DNA of 64,000 nucleotides from Antedon mediterranea (GCF_964355755.1 NC_092676.1:29957871-30021870); one strand, 5' to 3'. Positions 31,601-41,700 are shown, counted from the first letter of the stretch. Program-made: numbers and translations. Notes: a model not told the origin generated them from the letters alone.

Positions 31601-33961
31601 TACTGTAGTACTCAATTTGTACTGTATACTCAATTTGTACTGTACACTCAATCTGTACTGTATACTCAATTTTTACTGTAGTACTCAATTTGTACTGTAT
31701 ACTCAATTTGTACTATATACTCACATTTTTTTATCACATAAACTTTGATAGTGTAGACAGAGCTTTATACGTGAGCAGTTATTCTGGCCTATGCCTATTG
31801 AGTTTGCTAAATAAATATTATTATTGTTAGATGAAATTGAGACCTGCAAGAGCATCTTAAGTACAGCAGTAGTGGTATGTTTGCTGGAGTATTTACTTGT
31901 GAATCTGGTAAAGGTTTGTCAAAATGGAACAAGGATTTGGACACGAACGGTTTACAGAACTGCATTTTATTCACTTTGGGAAGGTGAAAGTTATATGGAC
32001 AAAAAATCAAAAATGTCAAAAAAGCCTGACTGTGTATCGATGCAATTACTAAGGAAGCTTACACTGACTGGACTAACTCTTACAGAGTATGTTGAAAAAC
32101 ATATATTAGGGGCTTGGCAGCATGTACCAGGTATTTTTGAATTTCTTTTATTTAGAATCATTTTAATTATGGATAATAATAATAATGGGGCTAAGATGTA
32201 AGCAAGAGCTTTAGACGCAAAGTCGCTTTAAATGAATAAATATAAAATAAATAAATAAATGAATAAATTTAAAATAAATAAATAATTGAATAAATTCAAA
32301 ATAAATAAATAAATAAAATCAATAAAATGTACCATTGTAACGATAATAATAATACTAACAATAGAAATATGCAGTGTTATGTCTAGAATTCACTAGCCCC
32401 CTTCAACAAACCACACATAATACATAAGATATACAATTTCATTCAACAGTTTTTTTAGTAACACTAATGCTTGGTTCCCACTAGAGACGCAACACAAGGA
32501 CGTAACGCAACGAAATGAGTTAACGAATCACAAGCGATTGGATATTTGAACTGTAGCCTGTCCTTGGTCAACACGCTTGCATTGTTTCTAGGTCCTTGCG
32601 TTGCGTCCAAAGCTTAAGTGTCAAGATTACCGTGTCATCATCTTAAAATTTAAAAAAAAATTATTTTAAAATATAAACCAGTTCTATACAGATTATAATG
32701 TATCATTTTTGAATTAACGTTTTTACTTATACATACTTATATGTAGATTTAGATATCAGAAGTTTCAATTTTGCTGGTTCTGAAGTGAATTTGTCTGCAT
32801 ATATATTAAAACTGTTGTGGTCTGAATTTGATTGGGAAAGTGTAAGTTGATAGTACTTGTAATCATTATAAAACACTGAATTATAATGTGAAGTAAACAT
32901 TAGTGTGAGTTAATTAGTTGTTTAACTATAAAGTACATTTTTTTTGTATAACAACAGTAGACAATATACATTTAACATGTCCAACTGCATTCATGAGGCA
33001 CTCTTATAATAAGACACTTTGTTGGGTCAGAAATGTGTCCTCTTAATGGGAGTTCTACTGATTACCTGTATGTATGTATCATTTAATTATCTTATAGAAA
33101 ACATACATGAGTCACTCGAGGTATATGAAGTATAAGCTGGTTACATTTGTATGTGGCCAGTAATGTAACCATTTAATTACCTTATAGAAAACATACATGA
33201 GTCACTCAAGGTTGTACTGTATATAAAGTATAAGCTGGTTACATTTGTATGTGGCCAGTAATGTAACCATTTAATTATCTTATAGAAAAGATTTTGGAAA
33301 TTGTCTGCAACATTTGCTGTAATATTTGCCATCAAACGGAGATTTGTTGTTGCTTTGCTGGAACGTGCTGGTATCAAGGCACTAGGTAATCCATTTGACA
33401 TTTTTGGGAATGACTCTTGTAGTTAAAGTAATCTTATTTACTTTAGCAGCCCCTGACCCATTTATCCCTGTAGGCCTATATTTTACATTATGTTGGTCAA
33501 ATAAATTAATGAAATGAACATTAATGGACCATAGTAGTAATGGTAAAACACAAAGAACAATACAAGACAATTTGGAGAATGAGTTTAAAATAATTTGCTG
33601 TGACAATAATTATTATGTAATATTATTATTTATTTTTAAAAAGGCTTCTTAATTCTTAACAGCACTTGATTAAACAATCTCTGATTATTCTTGAATATTG
33701 AAAAGGTTATTTTTTTATTTTATAATTTTTTTTTTTGTAGATTTAACACTGCAGAAGAAAGTTCACTTCATGCTAGCTATTGCCATTGCTCTTGAAAGAT
33801 TCCAGTCTTCAAAGAATTTAAGAGAAATAAAAAAACAACCAATAAAACAGCTGAATGCATGGTTAGATGAGAGTGAAAATGATAACTATGGACTTGCCTC
33901 ACATCTAGAACTTGGCCAAGACTGGCGCGATGTGGCATCTAAGTTGTGTACAAATAAGTAA
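9458..33961 (+). CDS. PARP4: PARP4-like vault poly(ADP-ribose) polymerase (whole gene, ~47 coding exons)
   Basis: This gene encodes a protein mono-ADP-ribosyltransferase of the vault particle, using NAD+ to modify proteins, including the major vault protein in known homologues. Joining the exons given in the five part-entries below yields 5538 nt, or 1845 residues plus stop, with no internal stop. Human PARP4 is about 1720 residues. Domain order is BRCT (about 1-106), PARP regulatory helices, PARP catalytic domain (about 410-600), VIT (about 610-760), vWA (about 880-1045), a long low-complexity tail made of small exons (1252-1547), and a C-terminal region (1548-1845) that corresponds to the vault-binding part. 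The ATG at 9458 is supported by direct similarity of the first residues to the PARP4 BRCT. A 3' splice acceptor at 9427-9428 implies at least one upstream non-coding exon. Candidate polyadenylation signal AATAAA at 34506. Confidence 0.93.
9630..9790. repeat. ~24-bp degenerate minisatellite in PARP4 intron 1
   Basis: Phrases of the type TTTTCATGGGGGTTTTCCAG recur about seven times just downstream of the first coding exon. Each unit ends in a pyrimidine-free-to-TTTTCCAG stretch that resembles a weak 3' splice site. Both apparent reading frames through it are repeat artefacts. Confidence 0.75.
10944..11066. mobile_element. MITE family A copy (PARP4 intron 4)
   Basis: The near-palindromic element starts CTCTGTCTACACTATCAAAC and ends with the inverted copy GTTTGATAGTGTAGACAGA. 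The interior has ATATGGTAGTGATATGACATC, a phrase shared with the other copies. See the finding on this family for the full list. Confidence 0.85.
11343..11815. repeat. 47-bp minisatellite, about 10 copies (PARP4 intron 5)
   Basis: Units of the type CACATAGCTTGTCCCACGTA plus AGAATATGTATCTATCCTGAGC recur ten times with only a few substitutions, all head to tail. The high identity points to recent expansion or ongoing homogenisation. It has repeat without unique spacers, so it is not a CRISPR-like array. Confidence 0.92.
12702..12940 (+). mobile_element. tRNA-derived SINE, sense copy (PARP4 intron 7)
   Basis: The head has an A-box-like TGGCTTGGTGA at about 12711 and a B-box-like GGTTGAAGTCC at about 12754, the internal promoter elements of tRNA genes. 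The tail includes AATGACAAATTACAACTCCA and CAAAGACTTGTTTATGTAGA. The same tail appears in reverse orientation at 40820-40998, so these are two copies of one SINE family. Confidence 0.75.
13331..13446. repeat. Inverted repeat with internal ACT/ACC triplets (PARP4 intron 8)
   Basis: GAAGTTTC plus a T-run and AAGCCAAAA at the left is matched by TTTTGGCTTAGAAAAAAAGA plus AACTTC at the right, which would form a 25-bp stem. The loop holds ACTACTACTACC repeats. It is likely a small non-autonomous element or a hairpin insertion. Confidence 0.65.
13640..14040. repeat. Two ~190-bp direct repeats that copy the exon 9 splice acceptor
   Basis: Blocks 13640-13850 and 13855-14040 align over GGTTGACATA...CAAGCTACC, TGGGTTGACAC and AGCTTGAGAAAATCTTAAA. 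The first ends TATAATTATAG-TTAATTAAAGA and the second TATAATTATAG-CTAATCAAAGA, where the latter is the true acceptor and start of exon 9. The first copy is thus a decoy 3' splice site. Confidence 0.75.
14370..14540. repeat. ~80-bp direct duplication (PARP4 intron 9)
   Basis: CAGTCGGTTCATCTCTCTGC with its downstream CAGTACCAGCTCTAGTAGAG block occurs twice in a row, at about 14377 and 14460. It is simple tandem duplication in an intron. Confidence 0.8.
17825..17960. repeat. ~62-bp direct duplication (PARP4 intron 18)
   Basis: GTGTGACTTCTAGAGTAATG and the following GGTATATTGGACAC occur twice head to tail. The two copies are nearly identical. Confidence 0.8.
18071..18692. mobile_element. MITE family E copy expanded by a 41-bp minisatellite (PARP4 intron 18)
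   Basis: The left end CGGTGTATTCACACT and the right end AGTGTGATTGGTGAATATGC resemble the inverted ends of the element at 22493-22633. Both also share a CCCTTAAAATAA interior. Between about 18079 and 18535, a 41-bp unit (CACTGATGCTAGTATACTTA then AGCTGCTGAAGTCACCATT) is repeated about 11 times. The minisatellite includes part of the element's terminal sequence, so it probably grew from that end. Confidence 0.65.
19293..19412. mobile_element. MITE family A copy, right end degraded (PARP4 intron 19)
   Basis: AAAGCTCTGTCTACTCTATC marks the left end, followed by TATATATGGACATGATGATG and ACCATATTTGGGCA interior phrases. The right inverted end is missing. Confidence 0.75.
20106..20432. repeat. 82-bp minisatellite, 4 copies, starting at the exon 21 donor
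   Basis: Four units of about 82 bp (GGTTAGATAAACATTTTATA ... AATTAATTATCTTTAAA) follow exon 21 directly. The true donor AAG-GTTAGA is copied in each unit, giving four similar GTTAGA/GTTAGT sites about 82 bases apart. Confidence 0.85.
22493..22633. mobile_element. MITE family E copy (PARP4 intron 26)
   Basis: The left end TGGTCGTATTCACA and right end TGTGTATACGGCCA are inverted copies of each other. The interior has CCCTTAAAATAATCTC and AGGGAAATATTTCTTGAG, which form a partly palindromic stem. Related sequence is at 18071-18692. Confidence 0.65.
22640..22790. repeat. Interspersed repeat fragment (GGACACCCCTAT type)
   Basis: Phrases such as GGGGGACACCCCTATAAAAG, AGAACACTCCTACG and TTTGTTAGACCCCAATG recur in similar form at about 32975-33060 and 57765-57945. 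It is an interspersed repeat of unknown class with no coding content. Confidence 0.5.
23474..23618. mobile_element. MITE family A copy, complete (PARP4 intron 27)
   Basis: Both inverted ends are present: AGCTCTGTCTACACTATCAA at the left and AGTGTAGACAGAGCT at the right. Flanks are TAA on the left and TTAA on the right. The interior phrase ATGCACAAATATAGTAGTGA is part of a local duplication. Confidence 0.9.
24430..24810. repeat. Interspersed repeat family B copy with a terminal hairpin (PARP4 intron 30)
   Basis: GTTAAAGGTGTATCCCC, TCTGACTTTTAATAGGCCAT and AACCAAAAACTCTGACATAT recur at 535-640 and 34590-34800. The 3' part (24650-24800) holds an inverted repeat: TTCAAAGTGAATAACTATTA faces TAATAGTTATTTACTTTGAA around repeated ATTTAATGTCGACATT units. 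Probably a non-autonomous element. Confidence 0.6.
26119..26424. mobile_element. 306-bp MITE with TTA target duplication (PARP4 intron 34)
   Basis: Inverted ends AGGTCCATTTACACTAGGAC and, reverse complemented, AGGCCCATTTACATTAGGAT are flanked by TTA on both sides (26116-26118 and 26425-26427). A 3-bp TTA/TAA duplication fits the PIF/Harbinger superfamily. No coding content. Confidence 0.75.
27204..27382. repeat. ~87-bp direct duplication (PARP4 intron 36)
   Basis: GTGATACAGTCACTCAGGGA and the following CTCTTGGGTTGAGCAGGAGA occur twice head to tail, nearly identical. The reading frame across it only reflects the repeat. Confidence 0.85.
27401..27508. mobile_element. MITE family A copy, right end missing (PARP4 intron 36)
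   Basis: AGTTCTGTTTACACTATCAA at the left and the interior CAAATATGGTAGTGATAT identify the family. The inverted right end has been lost. Confidence 0.75.
29581..30031. repeat. 35/40-bp minisatellite, 12 copies, carrying the exon 42 end and its 5' splice site
   Basis: The unit ACTGTCTTACTATCAGAGTA-AGTAAATACTTTGGTTTAGT is repeated from 29581 to 30031, with some copies 5 bases shorter (no TGGTT). Copies begin near 29581, 29621, 29661, 29696, 29736, 29771, 29811, 29846, 29886, 29926, 29966 and 30001. The first copy is the 3' end of exon 42 plus its GTAAGT donor, so the array contains eleven extra strong 5' splice sites. It ends just before the acceptor of exon 43. Confidence 0.92.
30515..31722. 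repeat. 18-bp minisatellite, ~67 copies (PARP4 intron 44)
   Basis: The unit TTTGTACTGTATACTCAA is repeated for 1.2 kb, with TTTGT/TCTGT and TATAC/TAGTAC variants. Because 18 is a multiple of three, long reading frames appear on both strands, but they are repeat artefacts. The array ends against the right half of a family A MITE. Confidence 0.95.
31723..31767. mobile_element. MITE family A right end only (PARP4 intron 44)
   Basis: TCACATAAACTTTGATAGTG followed by TAGACAGAGCTTTA is the right terminus of family A. The rest of the element is replaced by the 18-bp minisatellite. Confidence 0.75.
32469..32612. mobile_element. MITE family D copy (PARP4 intron 45)
   Basis: GCTTGGTTCCCACTAGAGAC plus GCAACACAAGGACGTAACGC at the left is faced by GGTCCTTGCGTTGCGTCCAA plus AGCTT at the right. 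A second copy lies at 46756-46892. No coding content. Confidence 0.65.
33064..33290. repeat. ~100-bp tandem repeats copying the exon 47 acceptor
   Basis: The phrase CATTTAATTATCTTATAGAA occurs three times, the last being the real acceptor of exon 47 (TTATAG-AAAAGATTTTGG). The upstream copies run TTATAG-AAAACATACATGAG and continue with a repeated AAGTATAAGCTGGTTACATT block. Confidence 0.8.
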
Positions 33962-35714
33962 TAGCTTAAAGACTCACTGGTATCTAGAACTTGGCCAAGA
34001 CTGGTGTGATGTGGCATCTTAGTTGTGTACAAATAAGTGATACTGTCGCTTAAGTATAAAGACTCACTGGTATCTGAACCTTTACTGATTTATGCTGTAT
34101 ATGTGGCAGCAGATACATATAGTTTTGTCCAAGATGAGAGTTTTGTGAAAGGGCCATAATTACATTTTGTATAGTTTAGTATAGGGCATGTGTGTTATTA
34201 GTACTGTACATAAATTACATAAATTACATAAATTACATTTTTAAAGTTTTGTAATGTGAATGTTGTCATACAGAATTTACAGTACTGAAAAATGAAAAAA
34301 CTTAAGTTTGCACTTAAATAGTGTGCATAGATATATAATATATATTATAGGAGTATAACTTTTTTGTGAGCCACTTTATTAACTATGTTACAAATTGTAT
34401 ACATAGTCATTTATTTTTTATGAATTAATCATTTCATCAGATATTCTACCTTTATTTATATTTTTAATTTTTGCAATGTAAACAAACATTTTTGCAATGT
34501 AAACAAATAAATGTATATAATCATAATTATATTATTAATTATTATAATAATGTTGATGTTTAATTAAGTTAAGTATGTTAAATATGTTTTGTCAAAAACA
34601 TGAAAAATGAAGAATAATAAATCAGACTTTTAAGAATAGTTTTAAAGAAGTTACAAAAAGGTAGAAAAAACACAAAAAAAAAATATTTTCACTTTTAAAA
34701 AGAGAAAATAAACAGTTAAACCAAAAACCTATAGGCTGACAGGTAAATATATATTTTGTGAATAACTATAATATGTGACATTAAAATGGAATATTCAGGG
34801 ACAATTAATATATCTTTTGGAAATGCTATAGATTGAGAAATAAATGTAATCAACTTATAAAATATTGTTTCCTGAATAATGTTTATTTTTATATTTATTA
34901 TACAGTAATTAGAAACTAACATTCGTGGTGTTCCGCACCATTCAGTACATTACTACAGCAAAATACTCTTGAATGTTGTTTGACTATTAAACAACAATTA
35001 AACAAGGTTAAATAGACAGACATGCTGAGAATGTTGTGTTTTTTTTTTTATCTCGGATTGATTGTCTTAAAAAGTCACACTTGACGTCCACCCTCTATTT
35101 TCGATTATCCAATCAGAATTCCGTTATCACAATGAACCCCCTAAGGTAACGAAGAATAGAATGTGTGTATTGATTATTGACGAATGGCGAGTCAAAAAGT
35201 GGTGGAGTTTCCAAAACAACCACAAACATGACTGACCACAGATAATACATCTGTCTGTTAAAGTTTAATAAAACATCTAAAAGGTAAGTAAATGGAGAAA
35301 AATGAAGAAATAAAATGTTTGTCAATAAGCAGTGTACTGTCTAAGTATTTCAATTACTAGATGATACAGTATACTGGCTATTTAGTAGGTAGCCTAGCAG
35401 CTCCTCCTCTAGGCCTCCTACACGCTCTAAACAGGTCGCAACTTAAATCCAGAGGCTCCGGGCCAGGCTGGCTAGGTACATGATTCAAGGCTAACTTGGC
35501 CTATTTGTTGGTAGTACATTGCAGTAGCCTAGGTAGATTTAGTTGGGTTTAATAATAATAAGGCTTATTACTAGTATGATTATCTACAGTTCTAAATACT
35601 AACACTACTAAAAAAGGTCTCACTAGAGCCTAGCTCACCCAACAGTTGGGTGAGCTAGGCTCTAGAAACAGGAGAAATTAATAAATGATATCGCTTTGTT
35701 TTTGACAGAAAAAA
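33962..35714. other. PARP4-UBE3A intergenic region, including PARP4 3' UTR
   Basis: The first ~110 bases (to about 34070) are a diverged tandem copy of the end of the last PARP4 exon. AATAAA at 34506 may be the polyadenylation signal. A family B repeat fragment occupies about 34590-34800. From about 35390 to 35660 the sequence is rich in TAGGCC/GGCCTA palindromes. A GTAAGT donor after CTAAAAG at 35283 and the TTTTTGACAG acceptor at about 35708 may bound the 5' UTR intron of the next gene. Nothing else coding is visible. Confidence 0.5.
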
Positions 35715-38700
35715 ATGAGTAACGGTGGAACTTTCGCAGTTCCTGGGAAGCCGCCCCCACGACCTGGTGGCCGAAAAGCAACAAAATTTGCAGAAAGAAA
35801 AGGATCATTACCAGCAAGTATTATTAAGACTGACTTGAGCAGACTAAAACTTGAAAGGTAGAGCAAGCGGTCTACATGCACCAATCAATATGCATGTAGT
35901 AGTGTGAAAATGAAACATTGATGTTTGATTTGCCATCTTCAGACCGGAACAGCTAGTGTGAAAGACTCTAGTTTATATATTAATTTGTTGTTGTTTTACA
36001 GTTACATTTTATTTTAAATTTTTATAGACATCAATCGCAACCAAAACTCTCAAGAGATGAAGGTGGTGGCTCGATGAACAATATATTATTTCAACGAGGG
36101 CGCTCTAATAGTTTGACACCGCTAGATAGTTTTAAAAAGTGAGTTAAATAGTTGTTTTTTCAATATCTGTGTTGCATACTATAATATTTAACTCTTTTTA
36201 TAATTAAAATCTGACTCAACTTGGTTGCCTGTTATTTTGTTTGTAACTTTTTAAAATGTATACAGGACCTTAAGTGCCAGCAACCTTGCCGCTTTGTCAG
36301 ACAGTAATCTATCAATCACGAGAGCATTGCCGTTTAAAAGCTATGATAAACCAAACACGATGAGCAGTGCCCTCAAAGACCAATGGCAACGGCTAGTCAA
36401 GCGATATTATTTTCAAATAACCAATGGTTGTGGCAATGAGCAATGCAGAAATAAGTTTTGTGCTTCATGTAAAGGTATTTTGAAATTTATAATTTGTTTT
36501 CTCATTTCTGTTTTGATTTATTTAGATAGCATACAGGAATATTTAATAGAGACAAAAACAAACATGAAACTCATTTGCATGGTACAAGGGATAGCCTTCT
36601 AAATCCCCAAAAGGTAGTCCCCTTTATTTTATTAATAAGAAATAAACAATTGTTTTATCTAATTACATTCTGGTTTTCACAGATCATGTGATTGTAAATG
36701 GAGGCAATGCTGTCATAGTTTGTATACATCTTGCTTCCCATCAAAAGTAAGTGGAAGTATTTTGATTTTGCTGTACCTTTTTTATTTATAACTATATTAT
36801 TAACTATTTAAAGCTCTCTCTACACTATCAAACTTTATGTAGTAAAAAATTGTTTTGTTTTTCATAGGCAATATATTTGTTCATCAGAGAATTTGATTGG
36901 TTGTTCCTTGCCAAAAGATGTCTTCCAGCCAGAAGAAGGCCAATCAAAACCTTTCTTATATTCATTATACTCTTGTACACCATTTGCATCATTGTTTGTT
37001 GATAAAGGCAATCCAGATGAAACAGACTCTATTAGTCGAATGGATAAAAGAAACACTCTAAAAGCATCTAGTCTTGATAATGTTATATCCACCAATAAAA
37101 AACAGCAGTTCAAAGTTCAAGAAAGAGATAAAAAATCATTGGCTGATCCAAGGCAGCTAGTGACCAACAAAACTGATGTCATTGACGTGCCTTCCCAGCA
37201 TTCATCATCAACACAACGTCATGATGAGTTAAAAAATGAAGAACTTTTACCTAACAAATTAAAAAGCTTGTCCATTGATTTAAGCAAAGTTGGCGTGGGT
37301 ACTATTTCAAATGTCCACTCTTCAATTGACTTGGATCATCATCACCATGGCTACGATACGTTATCATTGAGGTAAGTAATATTACAATATAAATATATTA
37401 TTTATAAATTTGGACAAATAAAAATAATATACAGTAGTTATACCTTAATTATGTTTATATATATTTTTTTTACTATTTAGGTCTGTTAGTGACCACCAGC
37501 TTCCTAATAGATACCATACTAATTTATCATGTTCTCAAGTTAGTCTACACTCAAATCAATCATTAAGTTCTCTCTCCAACACGTTACCTTTTACTCAAAG
37601 TCCAATACCAAGCCATGAAGCTTTAGTGGAGACGGAAGACTTAGTTGCCTTTGAACGATCGTTGTCCTGTGAAATGTCGCTAGAAATACCATCCGAGTTT
37701 TCACTGACACACTTGACCTTTGACATGTTACAGGTACTGTATGTAGTATAGATTTCCAATGTTACTTAGTATATATTAGTATTGTTAGTGATTGGTGTAC
37801 ATTCTTAAACAATCGACTAGATTAGTAACAATTAGTGAATTTTATTTTATATATTTTACATATACTCTACCAATACTCTCTGAAATTCTCCCAAAACCTG
37901 CTTGACATCCCAAATCTCTTTATTACATTTACCAGAATTTATGGAATATCATTAACAATTCTGTACCAGAATTTATGGAAAACCAGACAAGATATGGTGG
38001 TATACTGTACTAATGTTGACTGGATATTTATTTCTTAGGCACCTGTTGATCACTATAAGCTATGTTCTGATCCATCATTCCTGATCAACACAATAAGAAC
38101 TGTGTTCACTTCATCAGATGCTCTCAATTCCAGCTTCCTTGTAAGTTTTTTGTTATGTATTGTAAAGCTCTGTCTAAACTACCAAACTTTAGTATGACAA
38201 AAAATGTGATGTGCCCATATATGGACATGTTGATGTCCATATTTCAGCACAGCACACTTTTTTGTCAAACTAGTTTCATAGTGTAGACAGCTTAATGGTT
38301 ACTGTATATAAAAGGGTGATAAGAACAAATTAACTGATGTTTTTTATCTATTTTTATGAAGGTAAAAGAAGATGACTTTAGTAGTGGGGTTGACCTGGAA
38401 GCAGTTAGTAAAGCATATGACCTTTTGTTGAATCTTTATCCATGCGATGTCTTTCAGTCAACAATGAATAATTCACTTGAGATTCTTATGTCTTCTATCC
38501 ATCCTGCATCTGTTCAAAATGATGATATTAATCAGGTAAAAAAACTCACAAAATAATAAACATTTAAACCAAACAGTGAAAGTGTAAATCTAAGCAAATA
38601 AATGTATAAAGCCCTTTCTACACTATCAAACTAGTTTGACAAAAAAAAGTGTGATGTGCCCAAATATGGTAGTGATATGCTTAAATATGGTAGTGATATG

Positions 38701-41700
38701 ACATCATCATGTCCATATATATGTGCACATCACACTTTTCTTGTCACATAAAGTTTGATAGTGTAGACAGAGCTTAACAATGTTATCACTATATAATCTA
38801 TTTTTAGTTTCAGATATTGCTTGCAAATCCCTTATTTGTTAGTAACCATGAACTATTATGCAAATTGTCTGCAATATTGGGGGCTCTGTCTACATCTACG
38901 AAGAATGCTTTAGTGAAAATATTAAGCACCTATGAACGAACGAGCTTCCAAAAACTGATCACCATGTTTAAGACTCATTTATCTGCAATGCTGCATCCAC
39001 AACAAGGGTTTGTAAGATTCAACGTTTACTTGTGGAGGGTGTTGGCAATTTAGTAAAATTGTATTCACCATAAAATAATATGTGTTAAGATCCTGCTAAC
39101 ATATGGTTTTATTCTATTAAGGTCAGATGAAACAAAGTCAGCTTGTGTTTTTTTAATTTATTTACAGTTCTGAGGACAATCTAATTGATGTTGCAGAAGT
39201 TCTTGAAATCCTTTATGACGCCAACACATTATCTGAAAAGACCTTAGCATCATGTGAACAATTTTACTCTGACGAAGTATCAAGGTAAATTAAGGAACTT
39301 CATGGTATTCACCATTTATTGTACCTACTGTATGGTAGAATACCGTAAGCACTAAGTCAGTCAAGAAGATACATCTAACTCACTCTTAATACTTTATATT
39401 AAATTGATAACTTTATTTAGAATCATTAATGATATTATATTGATGTTGCAAAAGTTCTTGATATCCTTTATGATGGCAACACACTATCTGAATTGAGAAA
39501 CTTTAAGTCAGTCAAGAAGATACATCTAACTAACTAAATGAATACAACATACAAGATAAATTTATTGTCAAATAATTCAACGAAAGATTTGGTTTTTCTC
39601 ATGGCAACTTAATATAACAATAGAATAAAATCATTAAAATGTTTAGAACACAAAGTAAAATAAACAGTACAGTATGATTGTTTTTTATTTTGAAAATAGA
39701 AATCTTGATTACAAAACGGAATATAATAAGTGGAGGCTAAGCCAAGAAAGCAAGTCAGTAAGAAGCAAGTCTTTACTCAACTATCCATTTCTTCTTAATC
39801 CAGCAGTAAGTCACTGTATTCATTAAATAAACTTGTACTTGTTTTCATTATTTTCGTAGGGATTAACCGATTCTGTATTTGTGTTTTTAGTCCAAAGTAC
39901 TTGTTCTCCATTTTGATGCTGTCATTCAGATGAGAAAGGAATATCAGTCTGCTATTTTACATCAAGCAGTGAGTTACTTAAATCAAACTTAGTCTATGCT
40001 TGAAAAAATATCCACTTTTATCCAGCTGCCTTTCAGGCACTGAATGCTTGTCAGTATACCATGAGTGATGGAGTGTAAAGTGATGTGACACTTTGAGCAC
40101 ATTTGGACGGAATAAATTTACATGTGTAATGGTCGCGTGTGGTGTAAATTGCTGTTGCTTTTACACCTTAAACTGCAAGCTGATTAACCGCAAGATAAGG
40201 AGCAATTTGACCTTATGCATGAAATATGACCCTGCTGGGTATTTTTTTGTTAGTTTACACGTGTTTATTGGTCATCGTCCGAACGATCACTAATTATACA
40301 TGTAAAGTTACACATGTAACTGATTTTACGTCCGAACACAGCCTAAGTTGTTGTTCTTGTTAGTTTTTCATTTCATAATTTCTATATATTTTAAATGCAA
40401 ATGACAATAAATGGAAGTAATTTTTTCATTGATGAATGAACAAAATTCATCCATAAATGATTTTGTTTGTGTAAAATCCAATTATGTTTTTATAGCGTGT
40501 AAACCAAGCGCAGAAATACATTCAAGAAGGAAGTCGTTTTAAGAACATCTCAGACAGCGTTAAGTCAGCCATCTGTCCCTTTCTGGTGCTAGAAATTCGT
40601 AGGGATCATCTTATAGCAGACACCATGGCTCAAATCAGAGGCAAACAAGTTGACCTTAAGAAACCGCTTAAAATTAAGTACATAGGCGGTGGTGAGCAGG
40701 TATGTGTAAGATTTTGTGTATCAAATATGAATCATATTATTTGTTTTGTTTATACAGTGTATTTAGGCAAACTGCCAATGATAACCATAAAGTGAGATCA
40801 TTCCACTATCTTTCTTAAAGTTGGAAATCCTGTTCACTAGACAAACATATACACAAGATGCTTTACATACTGTAAACACAGACTTATTACAAGTCTTTGG
40901 GAGTGGAGTTGTAATTTGTCATTAGAAAAAATCTTGGCACTGACAGCATTTAAACACCAGAACCTTAGATTGGTAGCCAAGCATCATAACGACTCTACAT
41001 TTGTTAAAAAAATCATATACGCTTATATCAAAATAAATAAATTTAATTGGCTGTAGGGATTGGACATGGGAGGCTTGCAAAAGGAGTTTTTTCAATTGCT
41101 GACAGCGTCAATCTTTGAGCCTAGCTATGGCATGTTTCTAGAGACTGACGAAACCAGGCTTTTGTGGATAAATGGTGAGGTTTTATTTTCTTTTCTTTCT
41201 ACTTGTTACTTTGGCTAATCAAATCAAATATTTATTTGTTCCATATAAAAAAATGTGAACACTGGAAAAATTGTTTTCCTCGACAGAACAAAAAATTCAC
41301 AATCATCATACATTAGATAAAATTACAATTGGGACCCATCAATGAATGATAAAATTAGCCCCGAGTTTATAATTTTATTTTAGGTGGATCTTTAGAATCA
41401 GACGATGAATTTGAATTAGTTGGAATCATCCTAGGCCTAGCAATCTACAATGGTATAATACTTGACGTCCACTTTCCGAACCTGATCTATAAGAAGCTTC
41501 ATGGTGTCAAGCTAAGCCTAGAAGATCTGAAAGAAGTCCAGCCTACATTAGCCAAAAGCCTGCAAGAGTTACTAGAGTTTGATGGTGATGTTGAAGAAGT
41601 GTTCTGTCAGACATTTCAGGTAATGTGATTTTTATTATGTTTTGTCCACAAAGTGATGGCTGTATTGTATGTTAATTATTGTAGCGATGTTGGTTGTTGA

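Larger units (their letters stand above)
30046..33961 (+). other. PARP4: PARP4 exons 43-48: C-terminal vault-interaction region
   Basis: Exons are 30046-30131, 30345-30438, 31831-32130, 32747-32841, 33286-33385 and 33741-33961, with the stop TAA at 33959-33961. They encode about 300 residues rich in aromatic and basic helices (LTEYVEKHILGAWQHVP, LSAYILKLLWSEFDWES, LNAWLDESENDNYGLASHLE). In known PARP4 the C-terminal segment binds the major vault protein, and the position and order here fit that role. A truncated tandem copy of the last coding block follows in the 3' UTR. Phases 1-0-1-1-0-1 close cleanly. Confidence 0.85.

Noticed and set aside
30506-31669. Several frames encoding YCILNL and SIQYKL repeats
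   Set aside because: Artefacts of the 18-bp minisatellite inside PARP4 intron 44, open on both strands.
36475-36602. Extension of the AZUL exon of UBE3A as a longer coding frame
   Set aside because: GTATTT at 36475 is the donor; the extension is a hydrophobic intron read-through, and joining to 36683 keeps the frame and family similarity.
38808-38813. Alternative acceptor TTTCAG six bases inside UBE3A exon 9
   Set aside because: Both acceptors keep the frame; I kept the upstream TTTTTAG because of its better pyrimidine tract, but cannot exclude the other.
40093-40293. 66-residue frame with several cysteines
   Set aside because: It lies wholly inside an inverted-repeat element in an intron and has no recognisable domain.
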